Below are positions 7,980 to 17,329 of a stretch of 64,000 nt of DNA, one piece after another. Made by a program: the position numbers and the translations under genes. The notes beneath the pieces were generated by a model that made no database searches, had not been told where the DNA came from, and was given only the letters and a program-made list of their open reading frames with translations. How positions within the stretch are numbered: position 1 is the first letter of the stretch; the number at the start of each line of letters is the position of its first letter. Source of the stretch: Hyaloperonospora brassicae (lineage: Eukaryota > Oomycota > Peronosporomycetes > Peronosporales > Peronosporaceae); contig CANTFL010000151.1 in assembly GCA_947650285.1 (NCBI GenBank), positions 124,001 to 188,000 of the forward strand, read 5' to 3'.

Positions 7980-10900
7980 ATCCAGCAACCTCAAGAGAAT
8001 TTGCAAACCTCTTGACGAAAGTTGCTCCAGATACACAATCATTGTGTGTCTCTGCACCTGGTGATGACGTTTCGCTCATCACCTTGAAGTTGGAAGCGAC
8101 AAATGACTTGTCGCTTCGTGCCCTAGTAGACTGTGGGGCGTCGAACAACTTTGTTCGTCGCCAGTCACTAGAGGGTCGTAGGCTCAAGTTCGTTGAGCGC
8201 GACATTCCCCTCACAAGGATGACGGTGCGCCTTGCAACAGGCGCATCGATAACCGTTGAGAAACGTGTAGTAGGAATCCACTACACGTTAGAGGGCGAGC
8301 AGTACGATGATGATTTCATCGTACTAGATCTGGATGACAAATTTGATGTCATCCTGGGATTACCTTGGCTCAGAAAATACGAGCCAAGGGTGAGCTGGCA
8401 GCATCGATCCGTGAAGATGCCTGCTGCTTGTTCATCAGATGGCCATCTGATGAACATCTTGGAGCGTCCACAAGCGTGTGGATGTTCTGCGAGTGAGTGC
8501 GATGGCCTCACTTGCGGTACGGTCGTTAGCACGACTGCACAAGGTCACAGTGTAGTTGATCACTACACTGTGGAGCAAGCTCCCGGCGGCTGTACAGAAG
8601 TACAGGCTGCGCCGAAGGTCCACCACTCGAATAAGTCGAGTGGACCGGGACATGGATGCATGCCTAGCGGGCAGCATCTTAGAAGAAAGAAATCTGTTGC
8701 CCCCAAGGGGCAACATGAAAATCCTAGGTCGACTGGAGAGTCGACCGTAGAGGATCGGTTCCTGACTGTGGTTGCACAGCCACAGTCGGAAGACGTCGAG
8801 GGAATAAGTCCCCACGTACTTGAGGAAGGAGTTCCTCAAGAGTTGCTTGCTGAGGGATCAGGCCCTCAGCAACCTGTGGAAGCAAGATCCCAGGAAGAAA
8901 CCGAGACGTTGAACGTCTTGGTTAATGACGGATCAAGCGTAGGCGCTTATACGCTTGATCTGATTGTGCCTCCGAAGTTGACTTCGGAGATAACTCAGTT
9001 GCCAACGCTAGAACCGAAACGGTTCTTGCGTGATCTGCGTAGTGGCAAAGTCAAGCAGATCTGCGTACTCGTCACAGAGGACGAGTATGTGACCGACATT
9101 CGGTCGGCAACAGTATTTGCTGAGAACGAACGGGTTCTCAGCAGCTCATCGATGGACGAAAGTGTCCTCGATGAGAAGACTCGGATTGAGCGATACGCGT
9201 CCCAATCCTGGGAGTCACTTCAGGCAAATCCTTTGTATAAGGATTTGATCGAATTCAGGGATGTGTTCCCTGAATCCGTACCTTGCGAGTTGCCTAAGGA
9301 CAAAGGCACTCGACACGAGATCGAGCTCAAACCGGGCTCGAAATACTGTGTCATGAAGCAGTGGCCACTGCCTCGTGAACAAGTGATAGCGATCGACAAG
9401 TTCTTTGCCGATCGCTTAGCAGCGGGCCATGTGAGGGAATCAACATCCCCTCACAGCTCTCCGACCTTCTGTGTGCGAAAGGCCACAGGAGGGTGGCGGA
9501 TAGTGCACGCATTCAACAAGTTGAATGCTGCAACGGTACCGGCTCAGACGCCGATACCGAGGAAGGACGTAATCATAGATGGTATGTCAAAGAGTACCAT
9601 CTTTTCGTCCATGGATCTGATGGATGGATTCTATCAGATCCTGATGCGTGAACGGGACGTCCCGTTCACAGCAGTGAGTACCCCCAGCGGGATGCTGTGG
9701 GAGTGGCTAGTGATGCCACAGGGGCTGAGTAATGCCCCTGCAACATTCAACAGATGTGTAACAAATCTGTTGAGACCGGTGCGAGACTTCGCACCGAGTT
9801 ACTTCGACGATGTGTTCGTCCATAGCCGGGCTATGGACGGGAAGACGGACGTTGAAGTTCACAGAACTCACGTTCGTCAGGTTCTTCAACTTATGCGCAA
9901 GCATAAGTTGTACGCCAACCTCAAGAAGTGTATATTCGCGGCTAGCGAAATACCACTTCTTGGGTGCATCGTGGGGAAACACGGCGTACGCCCTGATCCC
10001 GAAAAGATCAAGGCGATCACCGACTGGCCAGTGCCAGTCGATGTCAAGGGACTTCGAAAGTTCCTTGGTCTTGCGGCGTACTTGCACAAGTACTCGCGCA
10101 ACTACGCCGAGATGACGGTACATCTTTCTTGCTTGCTCAAGAAAAATGTCAAGTGGTCATGGAACGCTGAGTGCCAGCGTTCCTTTGAAGGTATCAAGCA
10201 AAGCTTGATGCAATCGCCGATCTTGGCGATTGCAGATCAGGACAGACCATTTCATGTGGTCTGTGACGCCAGCGATTTCGCAATCGGCTGTGCGTTAATG
10301 CAGTTCGATGCAGATGGCGCGGAGCGCGTCATCTGTTATCAATCGCGTCAGCTGCAAGCAGCTGAGCGTAATTACCCAGTGCATGACAAGGAACTCCTTG
10401 CCATGAAATACGCACTGGCTAAATTTCGCGTCTATCTCTTGGGAGATAGACCGTTTGTTGTCTACACGGACCATGCGTCATTACGCACGGCCGTAAACAG
10501 CCCACACCTCTCGCAAAGAATGGCGAGGTGGCTGTCTTTCTTCGCGGAGTATAACTTCTCCGTGGAGTATAAACCGGGACGACTCAATGTCGTCGCGGAT
10601 GCTCTTTCGCGCCGGCCCGATTTCGAGCCGGACGCGCAATCCAACAGTGAGGACAAGCCCACTGTTGCGACACTGTCAGTCAGTGTCCCGTCGTCAAGTT
10701 TACTTGACGACGTACGAAAGGCATACGCGGAAGATAAGGATCTTCTGCGATTGATGGATCATCTGGTGAATCCATCCAGTAAATCCATGAGGGATTTACC
10801 GGCTTTGTACCGATCCTCATCGGATCGGTATAGTACACGCAACGGATTGCTGTACTATACAGCTGTTGCCGACGACACGCCTCGTGTCGTCGTACCCGCT

Positions 10901-11875
10901 CATCATGATTTGCGATTGCGCATCATGTATGAGTGTCACGATGCCCCAACAAGCGGCCATCGTGGTAGAGAAAAGACTTACCTCACGGTAAGTCGCGACT
11001 TTTACTGGCCCCGCCAGTATCAGTTTGTTCGCAAGTACATCCGTGCTTGCGAAGTATGTCAACGGGTGAAGCCTAGTCCTTCATCCCGTGCGCCATTGCA
11101 GCCTCTGCCTGTTCCGACAGAGTGCTGGCAGTCCGTTTCAATGGACTTCGTCTTCGGGTTTCCCGAAGACGCTCACAAGAATAATGGTATTCTTGTGTTT
11201 GTGGACCGATTCAGCAAGATGGTCCATCTTGCTGCTGTCCCTGAGTCAATCAAGGCTCAAGGTTGTGCTCGTGTCTTTCTAGACACGGTCTTTAGACTCC
11301 ACGGGTTACCCCGTGAACTCGTATCCGACCGTGACCCTCGGTTCACGGCGGAATTTTGGAAAACCGTGTTCCGTACTCTCGGAACACGATTGAAGATGTC
11401 CACTTCTGACCATCCAGAAACAGATGGTCAGACGGAACGTGCGAACCGTGTCCTCGAAGAGATTCTTCGAGGATATGTCCACTCGTTTCCGAGTTGGAGC
11501 GAATTCCTACCCATGGTGGAATTCGCCATCAATAATTCGGTGCATGCTTCAACACAGCACACACCGTTTTACGTGAATGGCCTACGCCATCCACGTGTGC
11601 CCACCCTTCTAGAGTGTGACTCTTGGATAAGGGGGGAGGGACTCGCTCGAGCAAAAACCGTTTTGGCTCTTGCTCATCACGTGTCGACGCAAACGTCGTC
11701 ACGTATGATGCCGATGTCGATCAAGTCGACATCGATGAAGAAGATCATCTCAATAATAGCGAAGACGCTATTATTGATTCGGATGATGATGACGATGCTG
11801 GTATATTCAGCATCGCCAACGATTATGCCAGCGAGGAAGAAGACAACCTCGCTGAAGAAGAGAGCAATCTCTTAG
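7946..11875 (+). CDS. pol: Pol polyprotein (protease, RT, RNase H, integrase), copy A
   Basis: The frame is open from within gag to 11875 and is reached by the -1 shift at 7940-7946. Counting from 8012, the retropepsin Asp is D40 (DCGA). The RT catalytic box YFDD is at 597-600, the RNase H Asp at about 752 (CDAS) and the TDHASL strand follows. The integrase HHCC finger begins near 976 (HDAPTSGH ... CEVC), and the catalytic triad is D1045, D1106, E1142 (D-x35-E). The last 80 or so codons after the G run at 11631-11636 read in the wrong frame for the integrase tail, so the natural C-terminus is in the next feature. All enzymatic centres are intact, matching the recent insertion. Confidence 0.95.
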   Translation, partial: WSGSVGAERPTDPATSREFANLLTKVAPDTQSLCVSAPGDDVSLITLKLEATNDLSLRALVDCGASNNFVRRQSLEGRRLKFVERDIPLTRMTVRLATGASITVEKRVVGIHYTLEGEQYDDDFIVLDLDDKFDVILGLPWLRKYEPRVSWQHRSVKMPAACSSDGHLMNILERPQACGCSASECDGLTCGTVVSTTAQGHSVVDHYTVEQAPGGCTEVQAAPKVHHSNKSSGPGHGCMPSGQHLRRKKSVAPKGQHENPRSTGESTVEDRFLTVVAQPQSEDVEGISPHVLEEGVPQELLAEGSGPQQPVEARSQEETETLNVLVNDGSSVGAYTLDLIVPPKLTSEITQLPTLEPKRFLRDLRSGKVKQICVLVTEDEYVTDIRSATVFAENERVLSSSSMDESVLDEKTRIERYASQSWESLQANPLYKDLIEFRDVFPESVPCELPKDKGTRHEIELKPGSKYCVMKQWPLPREQVIAIDKFFADRLAAGHVRESTSPHSSPTFCVRKATGGWRIVHAFNKLNAATVPAQTPIPRKDVIIDGMSKSTIFSSMDLMDGFYQILMRERDVPFTAVSTPSGMLWEWLVMPQGLSNAPATFNRCVTNLLRPVRDFAPSYFDDVFVHSRAMDGKTDVEVHRTHVRQVLQLMRKHKLYANLKKCIFAASEIPLLGCIVGKHGVRPDPEKIKAITDWPVPVDVKGLRKFLGLAAYLHKYSRNYAEMTVHLSCLLKKNVKWSWNAECQRSFEGIKQSLMQSPILAIADQDRPFHVVCDASDFAIGCALMQFDADGAERVICYQSRQLQAAERNYPVHDKELLAMKYALAKFRVYLLGDRPFVVYTDHASLRTAVNSPHLSQRMARWLSFFAEYNFSVEYKPGRLNVVADALSRRPDFEPDAQSNSEDKPTVATLSVSVPSSSLLDDVRKAYAEDKDLLRLMDHLVNPSSKSMRDLPALYRSSSDRYSTRNGLLYYTAVADDTPRVVVPAHHDLRLRIMYECHDAPTSGHRGREKTYLTVSRDFYWPRQYQFVRKYIRACEVCQRVKPSPSSRAPLQPLPVPTECWQSVSMDFVFGFPEDAHKNNGILVFVDRFSKMVHLAAVPESIKAQGCARVFLDTVFRLHGLPRELVSDRDPRFTAEFWKTVFRTLGTRLKMSTSDHPETDGQTERANRVLEEILRGYVHSFPSWSEFLPMVEFAINNSVHASTQHTPFYVNGLRHPRVPTLLECDSWIRGEGLARAKTVLALAHHVSTQTSSRMMPMSIKSTSMKKIISIIAKTLLLIRMMMTMLVYSASPTIMPARKKTTSLKKRAIS

Positions 11876-12854
11876 CAGTGCGCACGCAGCGCACTGCTAA
11901 ACAAAACAAAGAGTCAGCAGAGAACTTCCTGCTGACTCGAGAAGCGGTAGTCCGTTTCGTTCAGGACTCCATCGCAAATGCGGTGGACCGTCAGAAACGG
12001 AACGCAGACAAGAATGGAAGAGCAAATGTTCTTTCATTTAAGGTTAATGACCTAGTACTACTGTCTACGGTAAACCTACCTGGACATGCAGTCACTAGTG
12101 TCGGCAGTAGTAAACTACTGCCGAAATACATTGGGCCATTTCGAGTGTTGCATCGCAAGGGCAATGCATACACACTCGAATTGCCACGTAGGATGCGCAC
12201 GCATCCTACGTTTTACGTGGGGAGGCTTAGGTCGTACTGTCAGTACGAGCCTTCTTCTTCCGATGAAGATAGCCCCCACGTTCAAGAACATCCATCAAGT
12301 TCTTGCGTTCGCGCTCCAGACGATCCGTCTGGTCGCGCAGATATGATACCTCGGTATTCAACCGAGTTATCTCTCCGCGAGCTGTCGCCAGCTCGCCGAA
12401 AAGGAGCGGACATCCCGCTCGACCTGAAGCTGCGCCGTGGCATAATCGGCGCGATCCCTCGCCCGATCAGCCTCGTGATCCTTGCGGTTCTTCCGCACGG
12501 TGTCGGTCAAAGCGTAGCGTCGGTCGCGCTCGTGCTTCAAGTCATCGCGCAATTCATCGATTGCGCGATCCATCTCGTAAGGGTCGAGATGGTGGGCCTG
12601 GGGTTCTGGAGGAGGTCTTTCCTCCTCCACCACATCCTTTGGTGGATGCTCACGGTGATCAACGCTTTCTAGTGGAGCGTATCTTGAATCACCGTGACGA
12701 TTCAGGATCAAGGACGAGCTACCTCGTCCAGTGGCGGGGGTATCCACCCTCTTGGAACAGCTGGGAGCCCCGCTCTCAGCTGTTGATGGATGTTGAAGGT
12801 CTCGTCCACCAATATGACGAGACCCATCCGATGAGTCCTGTGGCCCATCGGTAA
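11632..12854 (+). pseudogene. pol: Integrase tail and chromodomain, out of frame with pol (copy A)
   Basis: Downstream of the G run the expected tail continues in the -1 frame (acidic spacer SSEEEDNLAEEE-like, then LLTREAVVRFVQDSIANAVDRQKRN and the [18 protein letters not shown] tail) up to about 12400. There a 1-bp deletion (copy B has AATAGGGAGC, A has AAAAGGAGC) moves the chromodomain into a third frame. The chromodomain (FLVERIL ... [17 protein letters not shown]) then runs to TAA at 12852-12854. The tail would tether integrase to chromatin. Either this young copy is defective here or decoding is unconventional. Confidence 0.8.
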
Positions 12855-13830
12855 ACACGCGCCCTAGGCGCTTGTAGACGGATTGCAAGTTTGCAATCGC
12901 GTCACGCATCTCCTCCGAGAGATGTGCCCTTCCCCAGGGCGAACTTAGGGAGTACACATCCCTATGTGCACGCTGCGAGTTGTCAACACAACTCGCACAA
13001 GGGTCTCCCCATGTGAGGCAAGGAATGCCTGCCTCACTCGATAAACAATGCAACCGGTACCTAGCACCGGTTGGCGTTCGCCGTTCGAACCTGAGGCGTG
13101 TTGCCTCAAGTTTCTTGAGCCACCCCTCTCGTCCAAAATTCTTGACGTTTTGGACGAACGCGTTCCACGCAGCCAAAAGCGATGTTTTGTCACGCTTTTG
13201 GTTGCTATTGTACCATCGATGTCTAAGGAAGACATCGAGATAAAAGTCTTCTTCAGCGCGAAAGTTCTTCGCGCTGGGACTCAAGCCGTGAAGCTCGGTT
13301 GCATCGAATAAGGGTATTCGATGGTGTTGGCCTGTCTCGTGAGACAGGCTATTGATGAGCCGTTCGGGCAAACGCCACGGCTTCAGCTCATCACGCTTCA
13401 CAGTGGTACCTTTGTTGGTACCACGGCTGTCAGTATGACGATGGGTTGCACCATCGTCAAGTCGCTCGTGCGAAGGAGCACGAGCTGATTGCGGTGATGA
13501 GCAAACATACTCATCATCAGATTCGTCATCACTGCCGAACAGACTGTGTTGCAACTCACGAGTCCGTTCGTTCGGCAGTGGCCTTGGCGAATACTGAGGC
13601 GTCGCCGGTGAGCGAGACGCCTCTGGAGCATTGCCCGAGTCAGACACGTCTGACTCGCCAGAGTAGATGACCTCCACATCGGGGTCATCGTACGCACGCG
13701 GCGTGATACCGCGTGCACCTGCAGCACCTGTTGCTGCAGGCGAAGAAGGGGCGGCAGACGACGAAGCGTCTGCCGCAGAGGCTTGCACAGCACCAGGCTG
13801 TGTGGGTCTTGAGTCACCTCGCATAGACAT
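12367..13830 (-). CDS. Antisense ORF of family-1 retrotransposon, copy A (487 aa)
   Basis: Starts 131 bp from the 3' LTR and reads back toward pol. It is collinear with the 571-codon copy B protein without indels until the 1-bp deletion at about 12400, which gives it a different short end and removes most of the coiled coil. It shares the acidic Ser/Asp region, the central aromatic/basic block, four cysteines and the Pro/Glu linker. A block of about 45 codons (about 98-142) differs in many bases between A and B yet stays open and acidic. Antisense transcription from the 3' LTR would be the simplest way to express it. Function unknown. Confidence 0.65.
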   Translation of the reverse strand: MSMRGDSRPTQPGAVQASAADASSSAAPSSPAATGAAGARGITPRAYDDPDVEVIYSGESDVSDSGNAPEASRSPATPQYSPRPLPNERTRELQHSLFGSDDESDDEYVCSSPQSARAPSHERLDDGATHRHTDSRGTNKGTTVKRDELKPWRLPERLINSLSHETGQHHRIPLFDATELHGLSPSAKNFRAEEDFYLDVFLRHRWYNSNQKRDKTSLLAAWNAFVQNVKNFGREGWLKKLEATRLRFERRTPTGARYRLHCLSSEAGIPCLTWGDPCASCVDNSQRAHRDVYSLSSPWGRAHLSEEMRDAIANLQSVYKRLGRVFTDGPQDSSDGSRHIGGRDLQHPSTAESGAPSCSKRVDTPATGRGSSSLILNRHGDSRYAPLESVDHREHPPKDVVEEERPPPEPQAHHLDPYEMDRAIDELRDDLKHERDRRYALTDTVRKNRKDHEADRARDRADYATAQLQVERDVRSFSASWRQLAER

Positions 13831-13948
13831 GTTAGCTATGCGAGGTCAAGCGGAAAGTGAGTGGAACGGACCAAACAAGTACTCCCTGTCCCAATGGTGG
13901 CCAACGGGTGGCCTCCATATTTCGATAGTCACACGGTGACTATCAGTT

Positions 13949-13960
13949 AAGGGGGGGTGA
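13949..13960 (+). promoter_or_regulatory. Polypurine tract of copy A
   Basis: AAGGGGGGGTGA abuts the 3' LTR, the plus-strand priming site. Confidence 0.88.
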
Positions 13961-14350
13961 TGTAACGGGGCAGCCCGTTACATAATATTGTCACTTAAGG
14001 AAAGTGACAATAAAGAATATAAAGATGGATATTCTTTAAACAATATCACCGAAGCGGTGATATTGAAGGGTCGACCAGAAGGGTCTGTTCATTGGTTGAT
14101 ATCGTGATGATATCAACCCACCAATCGCCGCAAGACGCGCGCAATGAGTGGTGACGAGACGTCACCATACATGCAGTTATATTAGTATAATTGAATTAAG
14201 TCAAACGAAGAGACAGTAGTTTAAAGACTTAATTTATTAATATAACAGTTCTACTTTTACCCTACCTACGCTTCCTCGCTCGCCACGTGTACGTCCGTCG
14301 GGGCACCCAAATCCCTTGCGTTAAGTTACGCAAGGGTGTGCCCCGTTACA
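13961..14350 (+). repeat. 3' LTR of copy A (390 bp)
   Basis: Same length as the 5' LTR, with no difference found on reading. Followed by the right target duplication. Confidence 0.98.
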
Positions 14351-14355
14351 CGATG
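14351..14355. repeat. Target site duplication CGATG, right
   Basis: Pairs with 6368-6372. Confidence 0.95.
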
Positions 14356-15623
14356 GGTGCTGACAAACCTGAACGGGGCCGATCGATTCACGTTCCAGGC
14401 AAGTTCGCTTCGTGGACCGGGAATCATGCTCGGCGACCGGGCCGGCAACTGGAAGGCTAACGTAGAATAGCATGAACTAGGTGAGAGGTTGACAATCGCT
14501 GGCGCCGCGACCTCACCCCGTGGTGTCTAGGTTGTTGCTCCTCTTACGGTTCGCACGCTGCGCTGCCTCCCGTATCGCACGCAGCGGCTAGAAGGCCTCC
14601 CCCCTTTTTTTTCCTGGACCTCACTATACGGGACTTCCCGCCCAGGAAAGGGGCCGAATGTCCGGCTTTGTGGAGGTCTCTGTCGCTTGGCCGTTGTTGC
14701 TTGAAGGCGGAAATTGGGAAGCGACAATTCTACGATTAGAAGCACAGGATGTGGCCTCATGCTGAGAAGACGATGCTACAATCAGGAGTACCGTGCTGTA
14801 GACATATACACCGCTGTGCACATTTTACGTCTCCTGCTGCTTAGGTGATATTTGGCCAAAGATCTATTGCTGCTCCACCCCCGCTACCTCATACCAGCCG
14901 CATATCACTACCCGTGATTTTGAACCACCTGTCACCACCGGTGGCAATTGTCGACATGCTGTTGAAACTGGCAACGTTTCGAGATTTTTATTGGTAACAC
15001 CTGTGCCACATCAAACATGCGATACGCTTCAAGCCGTTTTTCTGTTAGGTCCAGCCGGTACAATTAGTAATTTCATCGACCTGTTACTATTTTCGTCGAC
15101 TCGTGCCTGCACATCTCTTACCGGTCGTGGCTGTCGTACCACGCGACAGGCGTTTCTGCCGGGTAAACCGGGTACGTGCCAGTCCGGATAGCCCAAAGAA
15201 TTCGTTGCTGGGGGTCATGCTTTTCCGAGAGGCCTTTCTCGGTGGTACCAGGGTTCCCGAGTGATACCAGTGAGGCTGGTGTGTCTCACATCAAGTTTAC
15301 GACCTTGGGTTGGTTATTGCGGGATTTGACTCGATGGGGATTGATAGAGCAGTCGGTGCTTTGGGTAAGCACCAGGGGGGCACCTGGACGGCGTATAAGC
15401 AGCAACCGACTTTAGTCAATAGTGAAACGCTCCGTTTCGTTTAGTGTCGAAGGACAAGCGGCGTGGTAGATCATTGTGCACATGTCACGATAGTCTCTTC
15501 TGTGTACATATAGATTGCCCCTCATACATTCAGCTTTGACAAAGTTAAATTTGCACTCTTGTCAAGTGTCTGAATTGTCTAGGGCATCTCGCACATGTGC
15601 AACGGCAAACCAAATGATGCGAT
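14356..15623. other. Intergenic region between copies A and C
   Basis: About 1.27 kb with several short frames (14527-14760 minus, 14991-15191 plus, 15176-15415 plus), none with a recognisable domain. Several small inverted repeats (for example CACCGGTG near 14940) hint at further old retroelement sequence. I find no LTR or protein support for it. Confidence 0.4.
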
Positions 15624-15935
15624 TGTGACGGGATAGCCCGTTCCACAAAAATTGATACAAAGGTATCAGTTTTTGAATATTATCTATTTTTGATAATGTT
15701 CAATTTGCATCACCCGAGAAGAGTGAGGTTGTCGGAATATTACCCCCAAGGGTAATATTCGTGGGTGCTTCACTTCTTGCTTGATGTGCCGTGCACATTA
15801 ACCAAACTAACCACCAATCACTGCTAGACGCGCGCAATGGGTGGTGGACAGAAGATCGACATAGGAGATAGTGGTTTAACATAGCTAGATTATGAAGAAA
15901 AATGATTTAGCATGATACTGTTCGCCTTTTAACGT
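15624..15935 (+). repeat. Left LTR of copy C (divergent subtype, truncated)
   Basis: Begins TGTGACGGGATAGCCCG and shares the conserved core (CCACCAATC, GACGCGCGCAATG, GTGGTGG). It lacks the usual 3' end because the inverted block starts near 15940. Confidence 0.75.
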
Positions 15936-15939
15936 TTAG

Positions 15940-17325
15940 TGGATTCCGACTACACGTTTTTTCACAGTGATCGATGCGCCTGTCGCTAGGCGCAACGTCA
16001 TTCTCGTTGGAGGAATTTCCCGCTCCACGAAGTTGAAACTTTTTGCCTCTAGCGACTACCGAAGAACAAATTGTTCGAAGCCCCACAGTAAACTAGGGCG
16101 CGAAGTGCCAAGTCCTTTGTCACTTCCAATTTCAAGGTGATGAAGGACACTTCATCACCAGGTGTAGAGACACACAATGCATGTGTTTCGGGAGCAACAT
16201 TCTTCAAGATATTTGCAAGTTCTCTCGATGTTGCTGGATAAGTAGTGTGCTCCGCCCCTACTGACCCCGACCATTTTTTGATGGTTGGTCTCGCTGTTGC
16301 GGCTTTGCAACAGCATCGGACCCTCACCCTCCAGTTCTTCTTACAGGTGGACGATTACTGCGCTCAGCACCCCGAGGTCCTGACCGGGGTATACTGTATT
16401 CATATGCGTAGTGTCCCAGTTTATGAAAGCGATGGCATCTCACCGATCGCTTGTCATTCGCAGGGCGAGGTTTCTCGCCCTCGACATTACATAGGTCCAT
16501 TGGCTCTGGACCTCCGACCGCTTATCGTCTCTGCGGACGAAAGGTGTTCAGCGTAGTGTGAGCCTGTCTCACACTAAAGTCTTCCTGCTCCGCAGCGAAG
16601 ATTGCTTCTGAGAGCGTCTTTAGCTCTCCGCGGAACAGGTGGTCCCTGACGCGATCATCGTACAGCCCTTGAATGAATATTGTGATCAACACAAATTCAC
16701 TCACATGGTTTACTACCATGCAGCTTGCAAGGTAGCGTACATGCTGAGCGTAAGCGTCAACCTTACGCTTACCCTGTTTGATTCCGAGGAGTTCCGATAA
16801 TGTCCTGAACTCTGCCCTGGGAGGCTCAAACTTCTCGCTGAGCAGGGTATTGAAGATTTTCCAACGACCCAAACACGTTTGGGTTGTGCAACGTGAGATT
16901 CAGGGCCCAATTCCTGGCGTCCCCTGCCAAGTACGACTGAGCGAATGCAACTTACATTCGCTCATCGTCGATGCGACGGGCCTCGATGGCATCGTCGACT
17001 TCGACGAACCATCTTAACAGGGAGTCGTACTCGACTCCGTGATACTTGGAGACCTCTAGTTTTAGAGACCCCGGTCGACGCTCTCGTGTCGACTGCGCGG
17101 ACTGAGACAGCCTCAGTTCTTCATTTTGCTGGTGATCTTGTTGTTGCAACAAGGTCACCTGCGCTCGCGACTCATAAAGTTCTCGTTGCAAGAACTTGCT
17201 AATGACGAAATGCTGCTGGTCTCTATCCCTTGTGGATAGCATGGCCCAGATAGCTTCTTCGCCAACGGTCGAACACATTCGTTCGATCGCACTCCATTCG
17301 ATATCGCTCAAATGGGAGTAGCTTT
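15940..17325 (-). pseudogene. gag: Inverted gag and start of protease (copy C)
   Basis: On the minus strand this reads gag (16952-17311 N-terminal part, 16522-16872 core with FEPPRAEFR) and the protease start (16049-16327, with CGASNN). The CCHC knuckle region lies between them. It is opposite in orientation to the rest of element C. The junction near 17325 joins the gag start directly to a protease segment on the plus strand. The slippery heptamer is still present (16273-16279). Confidence 0.82.
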
Positions 17326-17329
17326 CACG

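Larger units (their letters stand above)
6373..14350 (+). mobile_element. Complete family-1 Ty3/gypsy chromodomain retrotransposon, copy A (7978 bp)
   Basis: Two 390-bp LTRs that I read as identical base for base flank gag, pol and an antisense ORF. CGATG occurs immediately before (6368-6372) and after (14351-14355) the element, a clean 5-bp target duplication. Identical LTRs mean a very recent insertion. Domain order (gag, protease, RT, RNase H, integrase, chromodomain) is that of chromoviruses in Metaviridae. It is the best reference copy in the window. Copies B, C and D/E are relatives. Confidence 0.98.

Noticed and set aside
8435..8839. 134-codon minus ORF over the protease linker, also open in E (47933-48337)
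   Set aside because: Recent copies share it simply by descent. It has no domain, and hairpin-rich sequence makes opposite strands resemble each other.
11629..11640. G run as a classical programmed frameshift site
   Set aside because: In A the phase does not give a good X XXY YYZ heptamer and the run length differs among copies, so I list it only as an anomaly.
6373..14350. Many evenly spaced palindromes suggested a CRISPR-like array
   Set aside because: The repeats all differ in sequence, lie in coding DNA of a retrotransposon, and the genome is eukaryotic.
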